From assembly GCA_006226375.1 (NCBI GenBank), contig SBHC01000040.1, positions 1-64,000 of the forward strand: a stretch of 64,000 nt of DNA. The letters are read 5' to 3'. Below the pieces are notes generated by a model, which ran no database searches, had not been told where the DNA came from, and worked only from the letters and a program-made list of their open reading frames with translations. Source of the stretch: Deltaproteobacteria bacterium. GTDB taxonomy: Bacteria > Myxococcota_C > UBA6777. Shown here in pieces: positions 25,934-33,639 of the stretch. A program made the position numbers and the translations under genes. Position 1 is the stretch's first letter. Every line of letters begins with the position of its first letter.

Positions 25934-27370
25934 ATGAAGTTATTGAAGCAAGGATTCGTTTTTCTCGTGATTTTAGCCTTTGGTGTCGTGTTCCATACCG
26001 CGTGCGGTGGTGGAGACACCGGAAACGGCAACAACAACAACACGACGACAGATGGTGGTGGTGATACCAACACCAACAACAACAACACTGGAACCACAGA
26101 TGGTGGAAACGGCAACAGCAACACCAACACCACCCCCGATGATGGTGGTGGCAATGAGCCCGGACCTCCCATCACTGTTACGTTCAATCCTGCTGATGGC
26201 TCCGAAATTGGAATCCAAGACTGTGTGAAGGTTACCTTCTCCCGTGCGCCCAGCCCCAGCCGCTCCCGTCGCAAGGCTTCGATGACACGTGAAGGCGCAA
26301 CCTCTCCCTTGGCGGTTGAGTTCAAACTCACCGACGCAGAAGGCGAAATCTGCTCCTTCTCCCTGCTTCGCTATGGCACCAGCTACAAGCTTGAGCTGGA
26401 AGTCACCGACCCCGATGACAACGCTAAAACCTACACCGCAAGCGCAACCTTCAAAACCAAGGCTGCTCCCCAGGCGACAGCTCCCGATACTGCGATGGCT
26501 GTCAACCTGAAGCTCCAAGGTGTGCGCGCTCCTGTTGCTCTCCAAACTCTCTTGGGTAGCGTCAGCGCCGACCAAATTCCGCCCATCCTCTTGACCCTCC
26601 ACAGCCGTGACGATGGTGCCAAGGGTAACCTCCTCTTCGTTGGTGGTTTGGGTAAAGCTCCAGACGGTGGCAAGCCCCACGAAGGCAAAGACGTTGTTGA
26701 CACCAAGACCCCCGTGTCCTTGGCGTTGGAAGGCGACTTTGATGGTCCCACCTTCTACGTTGGACCGACCAACTTCATCCTGTCCATCGCTGGTTTCAAC
26801 CTTCAACTCGAAGACCTTCGCATCACCGGTACCTTCACCGACGATGGCAAAGGCATCAAAGAAGCTATCCTCGAAGGTGTTATCGACCCCGAGCTGATCA
26901 AGCAGCAGTTTGGTCTTGACGCTTGCGCTACCTTGTTGCGCGACGACTGCTTCAAGAACTCGGAAGGCAAAGACCGAGTGCGGATCGTGGGTACCCTCGA
27001 AGGTATCAGCAACCCCTTGGACTTCTCGGCCTTCGTGACCGCTCCCTTGTACCTCCAACAAGGTATTGATGGCGCAGCGACCAAGATTGACCTCTACACC
27101 ACCGAAGACATCAAGAAAGAAGATGTCACCCTCAGCTGGTCCACCTGTTCTGGCTCGGCCAAGGAAGACAAGCCCTGTGACAAAGGTGAAGGTGCTACCA
27201 TCACTGCTGCCACTGTGGAAGGCGAAGTCGCTGTCGACGCTTCCAACAAAAAAGCGACCTTCACTCCCAAGGCTGCTTTGACCGCAGGTACCTGGTACCA
27301 GGTTGAGGTCACCGCGAAGAACGCTGGTGGTAAAGAGTTCAAGACCTCCATCACCTTCAAAACCAAGTAA
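25934..27370 (+). CDS. Lipoprotein with Asn/Gly/Thr-rich linker and Ig-like domains
   Basis: 478 aa. ATG 25934 has GGAG seven bases upstream; GTG 25928 is in frame but worse placed. Signal peptide ends at the lipobox HTA-C near residue 24, followed by a 50-residue Asn/Gly/Asp/Thr linker. ITVTFNPADGSEIG and the closing TWYQVEVTAKNAGGKEF look like bacterial Ig-like (SbsA-type) domains that flank a unique middle domain. The frequent AAG/GGT codons and strong terminator suggest a highly expressed surface protein. Function unknown. Confidence 0.82.
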   Translation: MKLLKQGFVFLVILAFGVVFHTACGGGDTGNGNNNNTTTDGGGDTNTNNNNTGTTDGGNGNSNTNTTPDDGGGNEPGPPITVTFNPADGSEIGIQDCVKVTFSRAPSPSRSRRKASMTREGATSPLAVEFKLTDAEGEICSFSLLRYGTSYKLELEVTDPDDNAKTYTASATFKTKAAPQATAPDTAMAVNLKLQGVRAPVALQTLLGSVSADQIPPILLTLHSRDDGAKGNLLFVGGLGKAPDGGKPHEGKDVVDTKTPVSLALEGDFDGPTFYVGPTNFILSIAGFNLQLEDLRITGTFTDDGKGIKEAILEGVIDPELIKQQFGLDACATLLRDDCFKNSEGKDRVRIVGTLEGISNPLDFSAFVTAPLYLQQGIDGAATKIDLYTTEDIKKEDVTLSWSTCSGSAKEDKPCDKGEGATITAATVEGEVAVDASNKKATFTPKAALTAGTWYQVEVTAKNAGGKEFKTSITFKTK

Positions 27371-27426
27371 GGTGAACCGCTTCGTGCACGGATGTAGCCC
27401 TGGCTAAATTCCTGTGTGCAAAGCTG

Positions 27427-27461
27427 AAAGGCGACCTCGCATTGTGCGGGTCGCCTTTTTT
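27427..27461 (+). terminator. Intrinsic terminator after the 25934 lipoprotein
   Basis: GGCGACC (27430-27436) pairs with GGTCGCC (27449-27455); the helix continues with CGCA/TGCG after one bulged T, and six T residues follow (27456-27461). Confidence 0.88.
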
Positions 27462-27484
27462 CGTTTCGGGGGGTTGTGTAATCC

Positions 27485-27500
27485 TGTGATTTGGATCACA
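27485..27500. promoter_or_regulatory. Perfect CRP-type site upstream of the adenylate cyclase gene
   Basis: TGTGA-TTTGGA-TCACA, identical to the 5-6-5 consensus for cAMP receptor protein. It lies about 200 bases before the class III cyclase at 27698 and just after a terminator, i.e. at the beginning of that gene's control region. The remaining 27501-27697 shows no gene. Confidence 0.6.
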
Positions 27501-27697
27501 CTATGGAAGTGCTTCTTCTGGGAGGCTGAGTTTGTAGAAGACTCTGACTTTCCAGACTCATCAACGGAAGCAAGGGGTGTTTGTGGACCACTGGGGTCCG
27601 TTTTCTGTGGTTGTGTTCTCGGGGAAAACCGCTTATACTCGGGACCGAGATGCGTCATTCTGTTAGAGAGACTTGTTGTAGTTAGAGGAAGAGTTGG

Positions 27698-29398
27698 ATG
27701 TATCGGAACACGGAGATGCCACCTCCGGCCTACCTCACCATGCAGTTGGAGGATGGGAACACTCAACGTTTTGAGCTGTCCGCTTTCAACTCGTTGGGTC
27801 GCCATCCTCGCAATACCATACAAATCATGGACCGGCTGATATCTAAGGAGCATGCTCGGGTTGTGTTTCACAACGGAGCGTTCTTCGTTCAGGATCTGGA
27901 AAGCCGAAACGGTACCTTTGTGAATGAGAAGCCCGTCAGCGAGTGCATGCTCCAAAACGGTGACGAGCTTCGACTGGGTACTGTCCCTTTGAATTTTTAT
28001 CTTGGGCCAGCGGTTCATCCCACGCTGCAAACACAGTCAGGTTCACCGGTTACGATCATCATGGATCAGCCGCTGGATACCGCTCGGATAGCCCAAATTA
28101 CCCATGAGCTTGAGTCTCGCAAAGACTTCCTCCAAGAGTCGGAAGTGAAGGACGAGAAGATCCTTCGCAAGGACTACGAGAAGCTACGGATTGCTCACGT
28201 TATCAATCGCAGGATTGGGCTGGAACTGGATCTGGATAAGCTGCTCGACATGGTGTTGGAAGAGACCTTTAACTTGGTCCGTGCTGACCGAGGTGTTGTG
28301 TTCTTCCTGGACGAAGAGGGCAGCCCCATTGCTCGATGTGTTCGGTACCGCGACGGCAAAGACGAGAAGGAAGGCGACGAAATCAACATTTCTCGCTCTA
28401 TCTTGAACTCTGTTGTGGAAGAACGAACTGCCATTCTCACGTCCGATGCCAAAATCGATGAGCGGTTTGAGGGGTCGCAAAGTGTCATCATGCAGGGTAT
28501 CCGCTCCGCGATGGTTGTGCCGCTGATCTCCAGAACAGAAGGCGAAATCATTGGGGTGATGTACCTGGATACACAAAGCTCCATCGGTGTGTTCACCGAA
28601 AAAGACCTCCAAATTATGAGCGTTGTTGCGGCCCAGGCTGCTGTTGCGATTGAGAACGCTCGCTTGACCAAGAAAATCGAGCAAGAGACCATCATCCGAA
28701 GTCACTTGCAGCGCTTCCTCTCTCCGGCTGTCATGGACCGCTTGAGCAAGGACGACCTGACGATTCGGATGGGCGGCGAGATGGTCGAAACCACCGTAAT
28801 GTTTACGGACATCCGTGGGTTTACGTCCATCAGCGAACGGTACGATGCGGTTCAGCTGGTCAAGGACTTGAACATCTACTTTGAAAAGTTGGTGGATGTT
28901 ATCTTTGCTTTTGAAGGTACCCTCGACAAGTTCATCGGCGACGCGATTATGGCTGTGTGGGGAACGCCTCAAGCGCACGTGGAAGATCCTCTCCGGGCCG
29001 TTCAGGCTGCTGTGGAGATGCAACAGATCCTCCAAGTCTTCAATGAAGACCGTGAGGAAAACGGTCAGCCGCCTTTGTTTACAGGTATCGGTATCAACAC
29101 AGGTCTGGTAACGGCTGGTAACATGGGCTCTCCCAAGCGTCTGGAGTTTACGGTTATCGGCGACAACGTCAACGTGGCAGCGCGACTCTGCAGTGAAGCC
29201 AAGGGCGGTGAAGTCATCATCTCCCAAGAGACCTACGACCGGGTGAAAGAGCACTTCATTTGTCATGAACTGCCACCGGCCAAGGTCAAAGGGAAGGCGG
29301 ACTTTGTGAAGGTCTTCCGGGTGGAAGGGTACGCTCGTGACCCCATGGATCCTCAGGAGTCCACGCTGCACCGGTACATTGAGTCGTCTCAAGGATAA
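27698..29398 (+). CDS. FHA-GAF-class III adenylate/guanylate cyclase
   Basis: 566 aa, soluble. FHA domain (about 10-105) with GRHPRNTI, ISKEHARV and SRNGTFVN, binding phosphothreonine; a coiled linker; GAF domain (about 165-325) with LVRADRGVVFFLDEE and GVMYLDTQ; class III catalytic domain (about 355-545) with VMFTDIRGFTS (metal Asp), KFIGDAIMAVWG (second metal Asp) and VNVAARL (transition-state Asn/Arg). So it should make cAMP in response to a phosphorylated partner plus a small ligand. Hanks kinases such as the one at 57.9 kb are natural FHA partners, but no specific link is shown. Operon with the following beta-helix gene. Confidence 0.93.
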   Translation: MYRNTEMPPPAYLTMQLEDGNTQRFELSAFNSLGRHPRNTIQIMDRLISKEHARVVFHNGAFFVQDLESRNGTFVNEKPVSECMLQNGDELRLGTVPLNFYLGPAVHPTLQTQSGSPVTIIMDQPLDTARIAQITHELESRKDFLQESEVKDEKILRKDYEKLRIAHVINRRIGLELDLDKLLDMVLEETFNLVRADRGVVFFLDEEGSPIARCVRYRDGKDEKEGDEINISRSILNSVVEERTAILTSDAKIDERFEGSQSVIMQGIRSAMVVPLISRTEGEIIGVMYLDTQSSIGVFTEKDLQIMSVVAAQAAVAIENARLTKKIEQETIIRSHLQRFLSPAVMDRLSKDDLTIRMGGEMVETTVMFTDIRGFTSISERYDAVQLVKDLNIYFEKLVDVIFAFEGTLDKFIGDAIMAVWGTPQAHVEDPLRAVQAAVEMQQILQVFNEDREENGQPPLFTGIGINTGLVTAGNMGSPKRLEFTVIGDNVNVAARLCSEAKGGEVIISQETYDRVKEHFICHELPPAKVKGKADFVKVFRVEGYARDPMDPQESTLHRYIESSQG

Positions 29399-29446
29399 AC
29401 AGGCCGGAGACCAAACAATGGGTTCCGCCAAGTGTTGAGGAAATGG

Positions 29447-30613
29447 ATGTCTGAACACGGGAACGACATGGGAGATGGGGTTCACATTGCCGAGGGGAGT
29501 TGGGTTCGTAACTCCCAGTTGGCATACGTTGAGGTTGGGCCGGGCTGCTCAATCAGCCACTGCCAGATTGTGGGTCTCCCTGGCCGACCTGTTCGGATCG
29601 AGTCCAATGTGACTCTTTGGGATTGTGTGATTCGTAACACCTCCAAAGAGAAATCCTTTTCCTTTGGACCCTGGCGTGTTGCTTCCTCTGCCTCCGTGGT
29701 GGGTGAGGGCTCATCGTTCAGTCAGTCGCACATTGAGGATTCGACCATTGGCAAGCACGTCACAGGTATTCGCTGTGTTGTCCGGGCGAGTGAGATTGGC
29801 GACAAATCGGAAGTTCGGCCTCACGGCAACTTAATTCTAACAAAAGCAGCCCCTCACTGTAACCTTGGCTCCGAGATCTCGAAAAGCATATTGGAGGGTC
29901 AGGGGTTTGTGTCTGAGCACACAGGTTCTTACCTTTCCTTGGTGGCTCCCAGTCGTTATCCATTGGTTAATGAGGAGGGAGAGGAGGTGCTTTCTCCTGC
30001 TCTTCCCAACCTGACGAACATTGGCGCAGGGACAGTCTTTGCAAACTACAGTGGAAAGCCTAAGCCAGCAGCGTCTTTGAGTGAGTCTTCAGGGAGTTTG
30101 AAAGGCACGTCATTGGGTTGGGGTGCGTTTACTGGGGTGAACTCAGTGATTGTGAATCGCTACGAACAACCACAAGCTGATGAGTCTATCTTTTCGATTC
30201 TTCGGAATCGTGATGTGACAAGTCTTGGCTTTGGATGCTTGGTGGAGAAGAAGGTCACTGGGCGGATTCCAGCTTTCTCATATGCTTCTTCAACCAGCGC
30301 TCGTTCGATTCAAATAGGCTGGGTTTTGGAACATCAGCCCGGAATTGTCCACAATATCCTGTTGAAGATGCGCAAACGTCTTGGAGCGCAAGCAAGCGAC
30401 CTGCAAGGGTTGGTTGAAGGCACTCTCCGTTTGGAGATTCGTTTGCTGGAGGAACAACTGGAACATCCCTCTAGTTTTTTCACCAAGGAACAACTTATTC
30501 AGGGTATCGAGCGTTATCGCCAACACTTGGACGGGCGCTGGCGCCTCAACGAATCCGGTGAACTGACCCACCCCTGGCGCTTTGACCACGAAGCCCGGCG
30601 TTGGACTCCCTGA
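29447..30613 (+). CDS. Left-handed beta-helix (GlmU C-terminal-like) protein
   Basis: 388 aa. ATG 29447 has GAGG six bases upstream. Hexapeptide-like repeats fill residues 10-150 (VHIAEGSWVRNSQLAYVEVG, SHIEDSTIGKHV) and NIGAGTVFANYSGKPK near residue 190 mirrors the NIGAGTI.CNYDG motif of the GlmU acetyltransferase domain. There is no nucleotidyltransferase domain; the C-terminal 100 residues are helical. A sugar-linked acyltransferase is possible, but the catalytic residues cannot be confirmed. 48 bases after the cyclase gene. Confidence 0.78.
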   Translation: MSEHGNDMGDGVHIAEGSWVRNSQLAYVEVGPGCSISHCQIVGLPGRPVRIESNVTLWDCVIRNTSKEKSFSFGPWRVASSASVVGEGSSFSQSHIEDSTIGKHVTGIRCVVRASEIGDKSEVRPHGNLILTKAAPHCNLGSEISKSILEGQGFVSEHTGSYLSLVAPSRYPLVNEEGEEVLSPALPNLTNIGAGTVFANYSGKPKPAASLSESSGSLKGTSLGWGAFTGVNSVIVNRYEQPQADESIFSILRNRDVTSLGFGCLVEKKVTGRIPAFSYASSTSARSIQIGWVLEHQPGIVHNILLKMRKRLGAQASDLQGLVEGTLRLEIRLLEEQLEHPSSFFTKEQLIQGIERYRQHLDGRWRLNESGELTHPWRFDHEARRWTP

Positions 30614-30741
30614 GGCTCTCTGGCGTCAAATCCAGTAGGTTGTTTCTTTTCGTTTCTTTTGCGTTCTTTGGGAGGAGAGAGAACCCACCATCTTTGTTGT
30701 GAAAACACTCTTGTGCACTTGTTTTCGAAGGACCCTCAGCA

Positions 30742-32256
30742 ATGCATCGAGCATGTCTCATCCTTGTGGTTCTTGGTCTGTTGATCGGTAGCGGTCTTCA
30801 ATCCGACCAGAGCCTTGCAAAACCTTCGTCGCGCAAACGTTCACGCTCCTCATCTGCTGCATTTTCTCTTTCTCCGCTCCCTTCACCGCGCTTTTCACTG
30901 CCCAACAACAACATGGGTTGCTACCGCATGGTGCGTCAGCACACCCGAAAGTCACCGATCTGGGTCAAACGCTACCCCGCTACGGTGGAGCAAGCGACGA
31001 GCTGGCTCAAGGCTGCGATGAAGAACAAGTCGATCGTATGGCAGCGGGGTCGTTTGCTCGCTCACCTTCAAACCAAAATTGACAACCATCGATTTGGCCG
31101 GATGTTTCTTTTGTTTGGGAACAATCACAGCATCGTTGAGCATTATCGATTCTTCAATGAACTTTGGCACCCAGGCAAGGACGGCATCAAGCTCGATGGC
31201 GTCACGCACATCGCCTTGGAAGCCTTTGTTACGGGGATGAAGCACAATGTTGTGGGACGCAAACAACGTCGGAAGTTGAGGCGACTTTGGCGAAAGAGGC
31301 TGACGTTGCGTTCGGCCAAGGCGAGGTTTCTCTGGCGACAGAGGATGCTTCGGCTGCTCACAACTGATCAGCAACCCTTGATGGACATGTACCTTCGGTA
31401 CGGAGATCGTTGGGCTTTGCAGATGCTGGAAGTGATCAACCACTTCATGTTGGGGAGTTCCTACCCTCCTGAAATGCTTCATGAGATCCATGCGACGTTA
31501 AGGCATGTTCGAAAGTACCGAAAAAAAATTAAGGTGGTCGCTTCGGATATGGCGATGCATCTTCGCCGGCGGGCGAAACGCTTGTTGTGCTGGATTTATC
31601 CCTTGCGTGAGATGTTCAGCCTCCATGTGATCAAGCGACACTTGCGCTCACGTCGGAGCGTGGTGGCTTATATGTGGGGGGCGGATCACATTCGCAAGGA
31701 CCACTTCCCCCGATTCCTTTCTCCAACGGACAAAGTTGTGTCTGTTCGTTTGGCCGGTGGAGGAACCCCTGACATCTGGGATATGGCCCTGGCTCGTTTG
31801 GGAATCCAGCCGAAGTTGTTTGCGATCCCAACCCCAGGTTCCCGGGAAGGCGACTTCCTGATTCACCTTCCTCCGCGCTCCTCATTGCTGGCGAGAGCCC
31901 TCCTTCGTCAATACAGAAACAGAGCCCAGATCGCTCGTGCACCACGTCATCCGTTGTTGCAGTGGAAGAGAAAGCCTGTTCTCCAAACCTACACGGCTCG
32001 TGTGAATCGAAGCCTACAACGACTACGGTTTCAGCTGCGTCGTTGCGCCTGGAAGCGCAAAACCTTCCGCACGATTCAAGTTCAGTTGGAGATCAGCGGG
32101 GCAGGGCAGATTGAGGGGATTCAGTTTCCTCGTCGTCAACAACTTCGACGCTGGCAGGAGCGATGCATCCGGCGATTGCTTTGGAAGCGAACTCTGGAAG
32201 CGCCGCCCAATCAAGAAACCGTTAACGTTCTGTTCCAACTGCGCTTCGTGTATTGA
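30742..32256 (+). CDS. Exported basic protein with ChaN-like region and AgmX/PglI-like C-terminus
   Basis: 504 aa. Signal peptide about 1-27, then a very Arg-rich protein. Residues about 110-340 (FLLFGNNHSIVEHYRFF, IALEAF, VVAYMWGADHIRKDHF) loosely resemble ChaN/EreA-like domains that carry G-x-x-H and E-x-F motifs. The last 90 residues (VNRSLQRLRFQLRRC...IQVQLEISGAGQIEGI...CIRRLLW) follow the AgmX/PglI C-terminal pattern with two Cys that would form a disulphide, known from myxobacterial gliding proteins and TonB-like domains. Probably periplasmic or outer-membrane associated. Both domain calls are by eye. Confidence 0.72.
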   Translation: MHRACLILVVLGLLIGSGLQSDQSLAKPSSRKRSRSSSAAFSLSPLPSPRFSLPNNNMGCYRMVRQHTRKSPIWVKRYPATVEQATSWLKAAMKNKSIVWQRGRLLAHLQTKIDNHRFGRMFLLFGNNHSIVEHYRFFNELWHPGKDGIKLDGVTHIALEAFVTGMKHNVVGRKQRRKLRRLWRKRLTLRSAKARFLWRQRMLRLLTTDQQPLMDMYLRYGDRWALQMLEVINHFMLGSSYPPEMLHEIHATLRHVRKYRKKIKVVASDMAMHLRRRAKRLLCWIYPLREMFSLHVIKRHLRSRRSVVAYMWGADHIRKDHFPRFLSPTDKVVSVRLAGGGTPDIWDMALARLGIQPKLFAIPTPGSREGDFLIHLPPRSSLLARALLRQYRNRAQIARAPRHPLLQWKRKPVLQTYTARVNRSLQRLRFQLRRCAWKRKTFRTIQVQLEISGAGQIEGIQFPRRQQLRRWQERCIRRLLWKRTLEAPPNQETVNVLFQLRFVY

Positions 32257-32289
32257 ACCCTGTTCTTGGATAGGTGAGTTTGGGAAGGG

Positions 32290-32811
32290 TTATTTCTTCG
32301 GGCGCAGGGTTTGGGAGGAGAATCGTCCTTGGTACACGGCCGATCCGATGCATCGTTGGAAAATGAACTGACACACGAAGGTGCCAGGATACAAGTAGAG
32401 AGGGATGGGTGAGACGTTATTGATCTCCAAAACTTGCTGGTTGGAGATGCCTGGCTGCATAAAGCCAGCGGTGACGTGAACGGTAAGACCCAGGCGGGCA
32501 AATCGACTGCGACCATCAAGCCATCCACAGAGATCGGCCGGCAGAGTCACTCGCTCTTGCGTGATGCCCAACACATTTTCACCAGGGAGGAGAAGAAACC
32601 GATCCTCCACGGTGGTGTGCTCGGTGATATCTTCGTAATCTGCATCTTCCGTTACATCAAAAGTCTTGTGCAGTTTCTTGAACACACGAAACTCGTTCGA
32701 CAGCCGAAGGTCCACAGAAGCAGGTCCTACTGCCTCTGGTGTGAAGGGGTCTATCACAATTCGGCCAGCGTCAATTTCTTTCAGAATCTCATCACGGGTC
32801 AATATACTCAT
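32290..32811 (-). CDS. dcd: dCTP deaminase
   Basis: 173 aa from ATG 32811 (MSILTRDEIL); ATG 32817 is the alternative. Conserved VGPASVDLRL, GRSRFARLGL, HVTAGFMQPG and the catalytic Glu in QQVLEINN. The enzyme deaminates dCTP to dUTP for thymidylate synthesis. The usual 'GRSSxARLGL' has Arg in place of the second Ser, seen in some of the family. Divergent from the structured RNA and STAND gene. Confidence 0.93.
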   Translation of the reverse strand: MSILTRDEILKEIDAGRIVIDPFTPEAVGPASVDLRLSNEFRVFKKLHKTFDVTEDADYEDITEHTTVEDRFLLLPGENVLGITQERVTLPADLCGWLDGRSRFARLGLTVHVTAGFMQPGISNQQVLEINNVSPIPLYLYPGTFVCQFIFQRCIGSAVYQGRFSSQTLRPKK

Positions 32812-32945
32812 AGGCATTGTCTCTTGGTTGCAGGGGGTTACGCTCTCCGCTTCTGGAAGGGCATTCCCAAAAACTACCACTGGTTCTTCTCATCACCAAA
32901 TTTTCCGGGGTCTCATTTTTTTGACTTCTTTTTTTCCTCGATCCC

Positions 32946-32973
32946 TTGACATTTTTCGCAATACTATTATAAA
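32946..32973 (+). promoter_or_regulatory. Sigma-70 promoter of the structured RNA
   Basis: Perfect TTGACA at 32946-32951, 16-base spacer, TATAAA at 32968-32973. Predicted start about 32980. This is the strongest promoter-like sequence in the dcd/STAND intergenic region and points into the hairpin cluster. Confidence 0.6.
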
Positions 32974-32979
32974 TACACT

Positions 32980-33290
32980 GTGCATTGGGGTTTTGGTTTC
33001 AATTCTTCATTTTGTTGAAACCTAGTCTTTGTACAGACCCTTCTGCCCGAGATGGGTAACAACTCTCCTTTAGTATTGTTACACCGTCCCCCATATTGAT
33101 CGGCCCTCATGGGACCTTGCCTTACTCTTATGTGGGAGCTGATCAGCCTATCTAACTAGCGGTGTTCGTTTCGGGCTCCCCCTCTCCCAGAAACTTGCAC
33201 ATTAACGCTCGTTAGACCGTGGAAGCCGTTGATGCAAAATACTGAGTTCCCCCTCACTCAGTCCGCATCCGACGGCTTCTTACTTTAAAG
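32980..33290 (+). ncRNA. Candidate structured non-coding RNA with four tandem hairpins
   Basis: Four adjoining helices can be drawn. H1: 33051-33062 with 33076-33088, one bulge. H2: 33097-33110 with 33130-33145. H3: CTAAC.AGCG (33152-33161) with CGCT.GTTAG (33206-33215), enclosing GTTTCGGG (33168-33175) and CCC.GAAAC (33186-33194). H4: GAAGCCGT (33222-33229) with ACGGCTTC (33272-33279), enclosing GATGC/GCATC and ACTGAGT/ACTCAGT. The three non-Watson-Crick pairs I see are all G.U on the plus strand and would be A.C on the minus strand. I could not match it to tmRNA, RNase P RNA, 6S, SRP RNA or a known riboswitch. It could be an independent RNA or the 5' leader of the STAND gene. Confidence 0.6.
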
Positions 33291-33392
33291 ACCCTTCTTT
33301 TCAAAAAAATCTCTACCCCCTTTTCTCCCTTTCATCTTCCTATTCTACTTTTCCGACGAATTGTAGGAATTCCAGAGATCTTGAGTTCGTGT

Positions 33393-33441
33393 CGTATATT
33401 GGATTAAGTAAGAGTCCGTGTATTGGATTAAGCGAAGACTC
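33393..33441 (+). repeat. Two-copy 24-25 bp direct repeat before the STAND gene
   Basis: CGTATATTGGATTAAGTAAG (33393 on) and CGTGTATTGGATTAAGCGAA (33417 on) are near-identical, head to tail. They lie between the structured RNA and the chosen start of the STAND gene. A regulator site or a short duplication are both possible. Confidence 0.6.
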
Positions 33442-33639
33442 GTGCTTTGGATGATACGATTGCTTTTCGCGATTCAAGAGCGACTGTGGTACAAACGAAA
33501 GGTAAGGCTTGAACCTGCCGTTTCCGAGGATGGCGGGATTTCTCCTCACAACACACGTGGGGGGAAAACAAGAACTGTGCCCCTTTGTTTGCATGGACAG
33601 CAACAACAGATTGGATACTGGCAAGGGTTGGAGGATGCG

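Noticed and set aside
33021-33290. CRISPR array or retron non-coding RNA
   Set aside because: The hairpins differ from one another, there are no spaced repeats, and no reverse transcriptase or cas gene is near.
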